From the NCBI RefSeq assembly GCF_003112435.1, contig NZ_BDOQ01000006.1, forward strand, positions 1 through 64,000: a DNA stretch of 64,000 nt, given 5' to 3'. The notes beneath the pieces were generated by a model, which did not search any database, was not told the origin of the DNA, and saw nothing but the letters and a program-made list of their open reading frames with translations. Shown in pieces: positions 35,621-44,580 of this stretch. Source of the DNA: Novimethylophilus kurashikiensis. Its GTDB lineage: Bacteria; Pseudomonadota; Gammaproteobacteria; Burkholderiales; Methylophilaceae. Numbering within the stretch: position 1 is the stretch's first letter; the number at the start of each line of letters is the position of its first letter. Both the position numbers and the translations under genes were made by a program.

Positions 35621-36808
35621 TCACCCTCTCATCACAGTCCTCCCCACCTCTCCACCCAGCAACACCGGCCTGGCTTCTGGTTCAGGCACTGCAATGCCTG
35701 CACTCCGCAACGTCACCGCCCCCCGATACCACCGCTGCAACACCATCGCTACGTTCACGCACAACATCACCGTAAACCCGACATACAAAAGGCTGAAATT
35801 CCTCAATTCGCCTTCGTAGCAGAAGGCAAGGAACAAGGGGAAGCTGATGCCGAAGGCGAGCCAAATATGCTGGCGCATAGCGGGGGAAAGATATTTCCAG
35901 CTGTTGCGGACGAGGGTTGCCAACAGCAGCAGGTTGATGATGTTGAGGCCCTTGGGTGTGGGCACGCCATAGTTCACCTCGAACAGGAAATACGATGTTG
36001 GCCGCATCAGCCAGCGCAGGTGATCGAGCAACTGGAATTGGGCGAATTCGCCCGGATTGCTGCTGAACTGATATTTGACTAAAACGTTGACGACGACGGC
36101 AATCGCCAAGAGCCCGGCTTCGAGGGCTATTGCTCGCTTCACGTTCAGCCTGGCGCGCAGGAAGGGATAGAGCGTAATGACGAACAGCAGGAAAGATTCC
36201 TTGTTGAAAGTGGCGACCCCCACCAGCAAGGCCAGCAGCCAAAGATTGCCGCGCATGGCGAGGATGACGGCGAGCGGCATGAACAGGAGTTCGGCGAGGT
36301 CATAGTAATAACCGCCTTCGGTGAGAAACACCGGCAAGAGCAAGGCCATGCCCATCGCCGCCAATGTCGCAGCAGGCTGGTCGCCATAGAGGTCGAGGCA
36401 GAGCTTGCGCAGCGCGAAAACCGCCGCCACCAGCGAGAGAAAAGCCAGGAAATACAACGTGTAATAACGCACGGCGTAGGCCACGTTGGCGCTATCTACA
36501 GCGTTCGGGAAATAGCTATAGATCATGTTGTGGTGCTTGGGATCGCGCGCCAACCAGGATTGAAAGCCGTGGTTGATGCGATTGGGCACAGCGCGCTCTG
36601 CGATGTTGGAGAGCGTGGGCAAGAGCTGCCGGTAGACGAATGGCCGTGCTGCCTTGCCTTCGGCAATGGCCATGCCGGAGAACTTGGTGCCGTCGCGGAA
36701 ATTCCATTTTTCGAAGAATCCGCCGAAGGAGACGGCGGCGACGAAGAAGCAGAGAAAGACGAGAAGCAGCTTGGACGGCCAGTGCTGGAGATGTGCCTGT
36801 GCGTTCAT
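35621..36808 (-). CDS. Hypothetical polytopic membrane protein
   Basis: This 395-aa protein has eight or more hydrophobic segments. The loop after the first helix contains FRDGTKFSGM and RPFVYRQLLP, and a central block contains EGGYYYDLAELLFMPLA. The layout resembles GT-C or O-antigen-processing membrane proteins, but I do not recognise the family. It is divergently arranged with the HAD-UbiA gene. The start is the ATG at 36808. Confidence 0.7.
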   Translation of the reverse strand: MNAQAHLQHWPSKLLLVFLCFFVAAVSFGGFFEKWNFRDGTKFSGMAIAEGKAARPFVYRQLLPTLSNIAERAVPNRINHGFQSWLARDPKHHNMIYSYFPNAVDSANVAYAVRYYTLYFLAFLSLVAAVFALRKLCLDLYGDQPAATLAAMGMALLLPVFLTEGGYYYDLAELLFMPLAVILAMRGNLWLLALLVGVATFNKESFLLFVITLYPFLRARLNVKRAIALEAGLLAIAVVVNVLVKYQFSSNPGEFAQFQLLDHLRWLMRPTSYFLFEVNYGVPTPKGLNIINLLLLATLVRNSWKYLSPAMRQHIWLAFGISFPLFLAFCYEGELRNFSLLYVGFTVMLCVNVAMVLQRWYRGAVTLRSAGIAVPEPEARPVLLGGEVGRTVMRG

Positions 36809-36915
36809 GCCGCTATCTTAAAGAGCGCCCGCGTTTTGAATGTTCGCTGGCGAACATACCCGCAAAAAAATTGGTGATGAGATGTCGGGAAATCGATTTT
36901 TACCGAAAGAAGACC

Positions 36916-38424
36916 ATGGAACATTCTGAGGTCTGGAATTCCGCCGACTACGCCCATACCAATCACACCGCCATTCCATCCCATCAACTCAAGCCCGGAA
37001 CCCGCAAGGCCGTCCCGTTGTGCGTGGATCTCGACGGCACGTTGATCAAGACCGACTTGCTGGTCGAATCTTTTCTGGCCTTGGTCAAGCGCAATCCCCT
37101 CGCGCTATTCCTGTGCTTCTGGTGGCTGCTGCACGGCAAGGCGCGGCTCAAGGCCGAGATCGCGCAACGGGTGGAGATGGACATGAGCCTCTTGCCCTAC
37201 CATGCCGAACTCACCGCCTTTTTGCAGGAAGAAGTCAGCCATGGGCGCCGGCTTTACCTGTGCACGGCGGCAGACCGGCAATTGGCGCAGCAGGTGGCCG
37301 CGCACCTAGGCATTTTCGATGCGGTGTTGGCGAGCGACGGGCGAACCAACCTTTCCGGCAAGTACAAGGCGGCTCTGCTGAGCGAAAAATTCGGCGAGAG
37401 CGGTTTCGACTATTGCGGCAACTCGCACGCCGATCTCGCCATCTGGAAGCATGCGCAATACGCCATCGTCGTCGGGCATCAGGGTGCCGGCATCGTGCGG
37501 GCGGCGGGAGCCATCAATCGCAACACCGTGCACTTTGCCCACGACAAGGCCGGCTGGATGCAAGTACTCAAGGCCATGCGCGTCTACCAGTGGGTGAAAA
37601 ACAGCCTGATCTTCGTGCCGCTTTTGACCTCGCACCTGTTCCTCGACATCAATTACGTGTGGCCCGCCGTAGTAGCGTTTTTCGCCTTCAGCCTGTGCGC
37701 TTCGTCGGTGTATTTACTCAACGACATGCTCGACCTGGAAGCCGACCGTCGCCACGCCCGCAAACGCACTCGACCGTTCGCGTCAGGCCAGTTGTCGCTC
37801 GTGACCGGTATGTGGCTCACCGGAGGATTGCTGGCTTGCGGGCTCGCGCTGGCACTGCTGCTGCCGATCAAATTCATGCTGGTGCTGGCGGCTTATTACG
37901 CGCTGACGCTGGCGTATTCCTTTGCGCTCAAGAAAATGCTGCTGGTGGATGTATTCGCGCTGGCCGGGCTGTATACCTCGCGCATTCTGGCTGGGGGCGC
38001 CGCAACGGATATTCCGCTGTCGTCCTGGCTGATCCTGTTTTCCATCACCATTTTCCTCAGCCTGGCCTTCGTCAAGCGCTATTCCGAGCTGCATTCCAAA
38101 CTGGAGGAAGGCGAGCAAAGCGCGGCTGGGCGCGGTTATCTCACCAAGGACTTGAGCATCCTCAGCACCTTCGGCACGTCGGCAGGTTATCTTGCCGTCA
38201 TCATCATGGCGATCTACCTCAACGACCCGCAGACCAACCTTATGTACAGCCATCGCTCCGCGCTATGGGGCGTGTTCGCGGGCATGATGTTCTGGGTGAG
38301 CTGGATGTGGATGAACGCCTACCAGGGCAAGATGACGGACGACCCCATCGTGTTCGCCCTGAAAAACCGCGTGAGCCTGATGACGATCGGCCTCATCGTG
38401 CTCTGCACCCTCATCGCCATCTGA
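36916..38424 (+). CDS. HAD hydrolase - UbiA prenyltransferase fusion
   Basis: This 502-aa two-domain protein starts with a HAD-like phosphatase domain (residues about 30-220; motif I DLDGTLIKTD, motif II CTAAD, late motif GNSHADLAIW). A UbiA-type membrane prenyltransferase domain follows (about 225-500), with the Mg-pyrophosphate motif NDMLDLEADRRHARKRTRPF and a YSFALKK block. Such fusions resemble decaprenyl-phosphate phosphoribosyltransferase plus its phosphatase, so a lipid-linked sugar is the probable product (inference). The start at 36916 follows AAAGAAGA; upstream in-frame sequence lies in the promoter region. A small SMR-like gene follows after 17 bp. Confidence 0.85.
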   Translation: MEHSEVWNSADYAHTNHTAIPSHQLKPGTRKAVPLCVDLDGTLIKTDLLVESFLALVKRNPLALFLCFWWLLHGKARLKAEIAQRVEMDMSLLPYHAELTAFLQEEVSHGRRLYLCTAADRQLAQQVAAHLGIFDAVLASDGRTNLSGKYKAALLSEKFGESGFDYCGNSHADLAIWKHAQYAIVVGHQGAGIVRAAGAINRNTVHFAHDKAGWMQVLKAMRVYQWVKNSLIFVPLLTSHLFLDINYVWPAVVAFFAFSLCASSVYLLNDMLDLEADRRHARKRTRPFASGQLSLVTGMWLTGGLLACGLALALLLPIKFMLVLAAYYALTLAYSFALKKMLLVDVFALAGLYTSRILAGGAATDIPLSSWLILFSITIFLSLAFVKRYSELHSKLEEGEQSAAGRGYLTKDLSILSTFGTSAGYLAVIIMAIYLNDPQTNLMYSHRSALWGVFAGMMFWVSWMWMNAYQGKMTDDPIVFALKNRVSLMTIGLIVLCTLIAI

Positions 38425-38441
38425 CCACGGCGAAGATCACC

Positions 38442-38789
38442 ATGGCTTACACCTTGCTGTTTTTGAGTGCCTGCATGAGCGCGCTGGCGAGCGTGATGAT
38501 CAAGCTGGCAGGACAGACCCAGTTTGCCTGGGGCTGGGATTGGCAAAGCCTGATGTCGCGGCCGGTGTTCCTCATCGTCGGTGCGTTGGGGGCGTATTGC
38601 TTCGGCTTTTTGTTCTACGCCGTCGCCCTTAAGAAGCTGGAACTCAGCATCGCCTACCCCATCATGGTGGCGGCGACCATTCTGTTGATCTACGGCTACG
38701 GCCTGCTGCGCGGCGAGAGCATCAATATGCAATCGCTGGCGGGGGCGGGACTAATGATTTTCAGCATCTTCCTCATTTACAGCCGCTAA
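38442..38789 (+). CDS. SMR/EamA-like small membrane transporter
   Basis: This 115-aa protein has four transmembrane helices with the small-multidrug-resistance/EmrE-like layout (ALKKLELSIAYPIMVAATILLIYGYG matches the third-helix region, in parts). The usual EmrE Glu in helix 1 is not evident (SACMSALASVMIKLAG). Proteins of this type next to polyprenyl-sugar genes (ArnE/F-like) flip lipid-linked sugars. The neighbouring UbiA fusion makes that more likely than drug export (inference). It is probably co-transcribed with it. Confidence 0.8.
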   Translation: MAYTLLFLSACMSALASVMIKLAGQTQFAWGWDWQSLMSRPVFLIVGALGAYCFGFLFYAVALKKLELSIAYPIMVAATILLIYGYGLLRGESINMQSLAGAGLMIFSIFLIYSR

Positions 38790-38795
38790 AACCTT

Positions 38796-40100
38796 CTAGC
38801 TTTTAAAAGCCTCGGTCAGCGCGGCAATCATGTAGCCGTGATCCAGCACCCCGGCGCTTTCGCGCAAGCTGTGCATCGCCCACATCGGCGAACCGACATC
38901 GACGCTCGCCATGCCTAACCGCGCAGCGATGATCGGCCCGATGGTGCTGCCACAACCCAGGTCTGTCCGATGAGCATATTGCTGCACCGGCACGTCGGCC
39001 GCTTCGCACAACGCCATGAAGCGCGCGGCAGTGTCTGCACCGGTGCTGTAGCGTTGGTTGGCGTTGGTCTTGATCACCGGGCCGCCGTTGACCATGACAC
39101 GGTGCTGCGGCTCATAGGCAGCAGGAAAATTAGGATGCCAGGCGTGTGCCATGTCGGCGCTGATGAAGAAACTGTTGGCAAAGCTGCAACGCTTGGATTC
39201 TTCGTCCAGCTGCGCCGCGGCGTTGATGCGCGCCAGCACGTCTTCGATGAAGCTACCGCCCGCGCCCACCGCGCTGCCGCTACCGACCTCCTCGTGGTCG
39301 AACAAGGCCAACATGCAAGTCGCCTCCGGCTGCTCCGTCGCCAGCAAGGCTTTCAGCCCCGCATGGCAAGAGGCCAGGTTGTCGAGCTGGCTGTCGGCGA
39401 CGAACTCCTGGTGCGCGCCCCAGAACGCGCCTTTTTGCGTGTCGTAAAGACTCAATTCCCAGGTCAGGATATCGCGCGAGACAACCCCAAGATGCGACCC
39501 AAGGTATTCCAGGAAAGTATGCTCCGGGGACGTGCCTTCCTGCGCCAGACTGAAAATCAGCGGGAGCTCGCTCTGCTTGTTGAGCTTGAGGCCTTGTTCG
39601 TTGACCTCGCGGTTCATGTGGATGGCAAGGTTGGGCAAGCGCACCAGCGCTTCTTCGATGCGCAGCAACCGGGTTTCGAACCCTTCTCCGTTCTTGATGT
39701 TGACGCGCCCGGCCAGGCTCAGGTCCCGGTCGGTAAAGGTCGCGAGGATAGGTCCGCCGTAGATTTCCACACCTAGCCGCACCACTCCTTCGCTGGCATG
39801 CGACGCCCGCGGCTTGAGTCGCAGGCCGGGCGAATCGGTATGCGCGCCGACGATGCGATAACCGCTTTCGGCTACCGGACGGCTCCCCAACACGAACGCG
39901 ATGATGGAAGAGCCTCCCCGCACGACGAAATACTTGCCCCCCGCATCGAGCTTCCAACGCTCGGTCTCCTTGAGCGGCTTGAATCCGGCTTGCGTCAGCC
40001 GTTGCGCCGCACTTTCGGCAGCGTGCCAGGGGCTGGGGCTGGCGTCGATGAAATCGAGCAGGGATTGGGCTTGGGCGCGGGCTTCGACGGATACGGTCAT
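38796..40100 (-). CDS. apeB: M18-family aspartyl aminopeptidase
   Basis: This 434-aa cytoplasmic zinc aminopeptidase removes N-terminal acidic residues. Metal ligands of the family are readable: GAHTDSPGLRLKP, LFDHEEVGSGS, SADMAHAWHP and a C-terminal MHSLRE. The RTDLGCGSTIGPI block is also typical. I chose the ATG at 40100 (MTVSVEARAQAQSLLDFID); a longer frame up to 40175 overlaps the neighbouring transporter gene and has no homology-like content. Its stop lies 7 bp from the convergent SMR-like gene. Confidence 0.93.
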   Translation of the reverse strand: MTVSVEARAQAQSLLDFIDASPSPWHAAESAAQRLTQAGFKPLKETERWKLDAGGKYFVVRGGSSIIAFVLGSRPVAESGYRIVGAHTDSPGLRLKPRASHASEGVVRLGVEIYGGPILATFTDRDLSLAGRVNIKNGEGFETRLLRIEEALVRLPNLAIHMNREVNEQGLKLNKQSELPLIFSLAQEGTSPEHTFLEYLGSHLGVVSRDILTWELSLYDTQKGAFWGAHQEFVADSQLDNLASCHAGLKALLATEQPEATCMLALFDHEEVGSGSAVGAGGSFIEDVLARINAAAQLDEESKRCSFANSFFISADMAHAWHPNFPAAYEPQHRVMVNGGPVIKTNANQRYSTGADTAARFMALCEAADVPVQQYAHRTDLGCGSTIGPIIAARLGMASVDVGSPMWAMHSLRESAGVLDHGYMIAALTEAFKS

Positions 40101-40167
40101 GATGGATGTAGGACAAGAAAATGGTTCAAGGATACTAAAACCGCGGAGGCGCTGCCATCGGCAGCCT

Positions 40168-41394
40168 TCAGGCATCTCCCATATGGGTCAGCAGCATCAG
40201 GGGCACGGCGCTCACACCGGCCAGCACGATCAGCACAAAATAGGCCCAGCCCAGCACCGAGATGAAGCGGCTGTTGGCGTGATGCCCCATGAGCTTTTTA
40301 TCCGCCGCGGCTTGCAGGATCGGGTAATAGGTAAACGGCAACACCACGACCGCAAACACCACGGAATATTCGACGATATCGGTGGGATCGACACCGCTCA
40401 TGGCGATCGCACAGCCCAGCACCAGCGTGCCCATCCACAACCAGGTAAATACGGCGGTCTGCTTGGGCGGACGGTTCTTGCCCCAGGGCAGGTCGAAAAA
40501 CTGCGCGGTATCGTAGGCGCCGGACAAGGCCGATTCGACGGCCGCGCCGCCCACGGCAAACAGGATGCCGAGCAGCGCCAGGAACATGCCCTTCATTCCC
40601 AATCCATCGGCCACGGGGAGCACCGCCGTACTCAGCATCTTGGGATCGATGCCCTGCGGCAGCAGGACTTGTGCGCCGACGATGACCAGGAACATGGTCA
40701 GGATGCCGCCCAGCGTGAACCCGACGGCGGCGTTGGAAATATTGCTGGCGGTGTCCTTGTCCGACCAGCCGTCCTCCATGCCGCCGGAGGAATAAAAATG
40801 AATCTCGTAGGGCGTGAGGACGGAGCTGAACAGGCCGACCGCGTAATAGCAGTAGGTCAACAGGTTGGCGTTGGGCTGATGCGGCAGGCCGGGCAGCAGC
40901 CCTTGGTAGATGCCGTGCCAGTCGGGCTTGAGTTCGATGGCCGCCCACACGTACACCAGCAAGGCCATGCCGAGCAGGCCGAAAATGCGCTCCAGCCAGC
41001 GAAACTTCAGAAAATACAACGCCGCTAGCAAGAGCGCCAGCGCCGTTAGCAGCATCATCCGGTAATCGGCGCCGCATAAGAGTTGCAGCACGACGGCGAT
41101 GCCGCCGATTTCCGCGGCACAGGTTAGTACGTTGACGATGTTGGAAGCGACGAGCACCGCCAAGGCCATGCGGGGTGGCAATCGGTTGCGCAGGACTTCG
41201 AACGCCGGCTTGTGCGCAACCGCAGCGATGCGTCCGGCCATTTCCGCGAACAGGATGATGCCCAAGGTCGCCACCACCAGCACCCACAGCAGCGAATAGT
41301 CGAATCGGGCGCCGCCAGCCAGGGCGAATACGATGTTGCCCATATCTACGAAGCCGCCGAGCGAGGTCATGATGCCGAGAATAACGTCGAACAT
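40168..41394 (-). CDS. Nramp-family transporter with altered metal-site motifs
   Basis: This 408-aa protein has about 11 helices. Nramp proteins carry Mn2+ or Fe2+ into the cytoplasm with protons. The TM1 metal motif reads DMGN instead of DPGN, and the TM6 motif, usually AMVMPHN-like, reads LTPYEIHFYSSG, so the metal-binding Met is absent and Glu/His are present nearby. Such changes occur in Nramp-related proteins with other specificity (for example Mg2+), so the metal is open. It shares a short transcript with the periplasmic protein 2 bp upstream. Confidence 0.8.
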   Translation of the reverse strand: MFDVILGIMTSLGGFVDMGNIVFALAGGARFDYSLLWVLVVATLGIILFAEMAGRIAAVAHKPAFEVLRNRLPPRMALAVLVASNIVNVLTCAAEIGGIAVVLQLLCGADYRMMLLTALALLLAALYFLKFRWLERIFGLLGMALLVYVWAAIELKPDWHGIYQGLLPGLPHQPNANLLTYCYYAVGLFSSVLTPYEIHFYSSGGMEDGWSDKDTASNISNAAVGFTLGGILTMFLVIVGAQVLLPQGIDPKMLSTAVLPVADGLGMKGMFLALLGILFAVGGAAVESALSGAYDTAQFFDLPWGKNRPPKQTAVFTWLWMGTLVLGCAIAMSGVDPTDIVEYSVVFAVVVLPFTYYPILQAAADKKLMGHHANSRFISVLGWAYFVLIVLAGVSAVPLMLLTHMGDA

Positions 41395-41396
41395 GC

Positions 41397-41807
41397 CTAC
41401 TCCATCGCTTTGAGGCGCTGCTGCAAGGCGCGGAAAGCACGCGCAGCCCTCTCGACCGACCCCGGCTGGTCTAACTGCCCAGTCGATGCCGCGAGCGCCT
41501 GGCCCAACTCGGCGCTGCTTAGCAGGGCCGCGCGCTGCTGCGACGGGACAGGCGGTTGCGGCGGCAATGTCATGATAGTCAGCTCCTCCCGTATCCCGTC
41601 GACCTGTTGCTGCAATTTGTCGAGGTGCACCTCGGCGTAGGTCCGGGTCACGTTGGCCTGCTTGAGCTGGTCCAGCAGCAGCGCGCTCTCCGCGGCGATG
41701 CTGGCCAATGCACGAATCTTGATCGCCAGGCCGCCTTGCGTGGCGACATTGGCGCTTGCGTTACCCGAAAGCAGCGCGACGATTACGAAGACGATGGTTC
41801 GTGACAT
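41397..41807 (-). CDS. Hypothetical periplasmic helical protein
   Basis: This 136-aa protein has a cleavable signal (MSRTIVFVIVALLSGNASA) from the ATG at 41807. The mature part is mostly helical with a likely coiled coil (LDKLQQQVDGIREEL) and a second helical pair (ERAARAFRALQQRLKAME). An upstream in-frame start at 41849 would put the signal internally. It ends 2 bp before the Nramp-like gene, so it may assist that transporter or sense its substrate. No family is recognised. Confidence 0.7.
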   Translation of the reverse strand: MSRTIVFVIVALLSGNASANVATQGGLAIKIRALASIAAESALLLDQLKQANVTRTYAEVHLDKLQQQVDGIREELTIMTLPPQPPVPSQQRAALLSSAELGQALAASTGQLDQPGSVERAARAFRALQQRLKAME

Positions 41808-41977
41808 GAAAAAACTGACGGCGTATTCCATGCCTGCCACTCTCTCCATGCCAGACCACGCCGTCTGTTCGTTATCGCCCCGACCTCAGCAACAGCCGAT
41901 TTATGTTCGCTACGGAACAGAACGCGCTCGGGCTTTTTGGTGGAATGACGCTGTTTGCCCATTCAGGAAGGGATGCC

Positions 41978-42685
41978 GTGAACATCGTCGATTTCATGCC
42001 GTTGGTGAGAAAAGTGGCGGTGGAAATGCGCAAGCCGCTGCCTGGGAACGTACTGCTCGAGGATTTGATCCAGGACGGCACGGTGGGATTGATTCGCGCC
42101 TTCCGCGAGCACGACCCGCAGAAAGATATCCCTTTCCATCAGTACGCCACTCAGAAGATCCGTTGGGCCATCCAGGATGGCTTGCGCGCTGCCGACTGGG
42201 CCGAGCGCTCGGTACGCGGCAACGCCAACAAGATCAGCAAAACCTCGCAGGAACTCCAAGTCAGGCTAGGCCGAAAACCTAACTACAGCGAGCTCGCCGA
42301 TGCGCTGCACCTGCGCGTTGACGACGTTGCCGCCATGATGGGCGAAGCCTTCGGCCACGAATTCGTACGGTTGCACGACGATGACGAGCATGCCGTGCAC
42401 GACATCCCTGATTCGAGTATGGAACCCTCGGCCATTGTCGAACGACGACACGCCTATTCGCGCGCCGTGAATTGCCTGAAAACGCTCTCGATCAACGAGC
42501 GCCGGGCTTTTATCCTGCGGGTGATGTGCGAGATGAGCGGCCAGCAGGCCGCTGAGGAAATGGGCGTGAGCGAATCGCGCGTGAGTCAGCTGCATAAAAT
42601 CGCCTCGGAAAAGCTTGCTCACTGCTGGAGCTCGCCCAAGCCCATCGTGGAGCGCCGGGCGCATCCACGTCGGCCGCATCCCTAG
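41978..42685 (+). CDS. FliA/WhiG-type sigma factor
   Basis: This 235-aa sigma-70 group 3 factor has region 2 (LLEDLIQDGTVGLIRAFREHD, in part; KIRWAIQDGLRAADW), region 3 (LQVRLGRKPNYSELADAL) and region 4 (MGVSESRVSQLHKIASEKL). I chose the GTG at 41978 because AGGAAGGG ends five bases before it and the resulting length is that of FliA; an ATG at 41903 lacks a ribosome site. No flagellar or chemotaxis genes lie nearby, so it may be the cell's FliA or a paralogue with its own regulon. Confidence 0.85.
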   Translation: MNIVDFMPLVRKVAVEMRKPLPGNVLLEDLIQDGTVGLIRAFREHDPQKDIPFHQYATQKIRWAIQDGLRAADWAERSVRGNANKISKTSQELQVRLGRKPNYSELADALHLRVDDVAAMMGEAFGHEFVRLHDDDEHAVHDIPDSSMEPSAIVERRHAYSRAVNCLKTLSINERRAFILRVMCEMSGQQAAEEMGVSESRVSQLHKIASEKLAHCWSSPKPIVERRAHPRRPHP

Positions 42686-42687
42686 CA

Positions 42688-44316
42688 TTAATGCGGCTGG
42701 CAGCTGCCCGGCTTGTACACCGACCAGAATCCCGAAGTCTTAACCAGTTGCGGCGGGCACGGCGCACCCATGAACAGGCGCCCTGGAATCGAATAAAGGT
42801 GACGCACGAAGAAGTAGTCGTAGCGCTCTCCGTGCATCAGCTTCCAACTGAAGGTATGCGGAAACCAGTCGAAGCCGGGCTTGATGCCGGGTAGCCGGTC
42901 GGGTCGGTAGCGCACGATCTGCGGCGGAAACCAGGCGAAATTGAAATCGACCAGGCCGTCGTCCTCGGCTTGATACCACAACGGATAATGCGCATAGATC
43001 TTGTCGTTGCGATCAACGTCGCTGCGCTGGTCGAGCACGATGGCGGCGGCACGCTGTCGCGGCTGTAGCTGGGATATCAGCTGGTCGAAATCACTCGATT
43101 CCTTGCGGAACTGCCAAAAGGTCATGCTGTTCACGGCAAGTACCAGGCCGCTGCCGAACAAGGCGAGGAGGATGGCATAGGGACGCAACGTCGAGAATAT
43201 CCAATCAATACGTCGAGCCCAGACGTTATTGGGCTTGGCAAGTTGCAAGTGTGCGGGCATCGGCTGACCTGTGAACATCAGGGCATAGGTCGGCAGCACA
43301 TAGATGGCGAAGCGCTGGTAGAGAAAAGCCGTGTTCCAGGCGAAATCCGGCGTCAGCGAGAACACCAACATGGCGATGGCGAACGGTACACAGCGGATTT
43401 TTTCTTCCCACGAGATGCGCAAGCCCAGCACCCATGGCAGTAGGAACAGCAAGGCCACGCCGACCACCTTGATGGTGATATAGCCGTCCTTGGAATTAGG
43501 ACCCACCGAATACATCAGCGCTTTCCAGGGACGAGATATTCCCAGGCTCCAGCTGAAGGTACCCATCAAATAGGTTTGCATGCCCTGGTTGACCTGCTGG
43601 TTGACCAGGAAATACACGACGCACAGCCCGAACAGCCCCGCATAGGGCGCCAGCAGCTTCCAGCCTTGCAGATAACTCTTGCGGCCGAAAAACAGGGCGA
43701 CGCCGACGATCATGCCGAACAGGAATACCAATCCGTGCGACAACAGCAGCACCGTCCCCGTCGCCAGGACGGCCCACCCCATGCGCCGGGTTTTCTCAAC
43801 GGCGTAGCGGTCGGCCAGGTAGATGAAGAGCAAGCCCAGGGGCGTCGAGATCAGGAAAGTGAAGAACCCCCATTTGAAGGCAAACCCGAAGAACGGCACC
43901 AGGAACAGCCAATCCAACCGGGCATCGCCGCCGAAGTGCCGCCGCAGCATGATGCACACCAGTACGAAGGCGATATAGGCCAGGGAAAGCATGAGTTTCA
44001 ATGCCGCCGCAATCGGCATGACCATGGAAAGCGGGAGCGCGATGCCGTAACCGATGAGGTAAGGCGTCAACAGGTTGATGCGGAACATATCCGACCAAGG
44101 CGAATTTCCGAAAAGGAGATCTCGCAGCAATACGACTTGACCGGCGTGTTGTGGTAGATCGACCATGGGCGGATGCGGCGAAAGCCAGACAATGGATGCG
44201 CCCCATAGCATCACCAGCAGGTAAAGCAGTTGTGCGGCCTTGCTGCGCATGGGGTCGGCAACGGATTTAGAAGGTACCGTCGCGAGCGGCGGATAAAACG
44301 TTCCTAGCGTATCCAT
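42688..44316 (-). CDS. Multi-pass membrane protein, GT-C-like (paralogue of the gene at 30755)
   Basis: This 542-aa protein has ten or more hydrophobic helices. Alignment by eye with the 498-aa protein at 30755 is collinear over the whole length. Strict blocks are HPPMVDLPQHAGQ, SPWSDMFRINLLTPYLIGYG, LVDFNFAWFPPQIVRYRPD and PCPPQL near the end. Unlike its paralogue it has no gtrA/gtrB neighbours. It ends 2 bp from the convergent sigma-factor gene. Start uncertain: an ATG at 44250 would match the paralogue's N-terminus better. Confidence 0.7.
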   Translation of the reverse strand: MDTLGTFYPPLATVPSKSVADPMRSKAAQLLYLLVMLWGASIVWLSPHPPMVDLPQHAGQVVLLRDLLFGNSPWSDMFRINLLTPYLIGYGIALPLSMVMPIAAALKLMLSLAYIAFVLVCIMLRRHFGGDARLDWLFLVPFFGFAFKWGFFTFLISTPLGLLFIYLADRYAVEKTRRMGWAVLATGTVLLLSHGLVFLFGMIVGVALFFGRKSYLQGWKLLAPYAGLFGLCVVYFLVNQQVNQGMQTYLMGTFSWSLGISRPWKALMYSVGPNSKDGYITIKVVGVALLFLLPWVLGLRISWEEKIRCVPFAIAMLVFSLTPDFAWNTAFLYQRFAIYVLPTYALMFTGQPMPAHLQLAKPNNVWARRIDWIFSTLRPYAILLALFGSGLVLAVNSMTFWQFRKESSDFDQLISQLQPRQRAAAIVLDQRSDVDRNDKIYAHYPLWYQAEDDGLVDFNFAWFPPQIVRYRPDRLPGIKPGFDWFPHTFSWKLMHGERYDYFFVRHLYSIPGRLFMGAPCPPQLVKTSGFWSVYKPGSCQPH

Positions 44317-44580
44317 GGGATATCGGCCTATGTCAATTCCGGTCAGGGCGCATTCTGGAGAGCCCCCTGGAAGGTGTATGTACGATGTCCGACGCTAGGT
44401 ATGAAATATTTATGACAGGACAAAGTTGATCGCCGGTTAGGGTTTGATCCCGCACAGAGCGGCTTTGTTTGCAGGCATAAGGTGATCTCTCACTTGCCGA
44501 GAAAACGGCTTCAAAGATAGATATCAGGGGACATACACCCCATCTTCCAACTTTCAAACCATCACTGAAGGAGATTCATC

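Noticed and set aside
37020-38789. 589-codon plus-strand frame through the HAD-UbiA gene
   Set aside because: Only its last 115 codons (from 38442) are a real gene; the rest is an Arg-rich shadow of the fusion protein in another frame.
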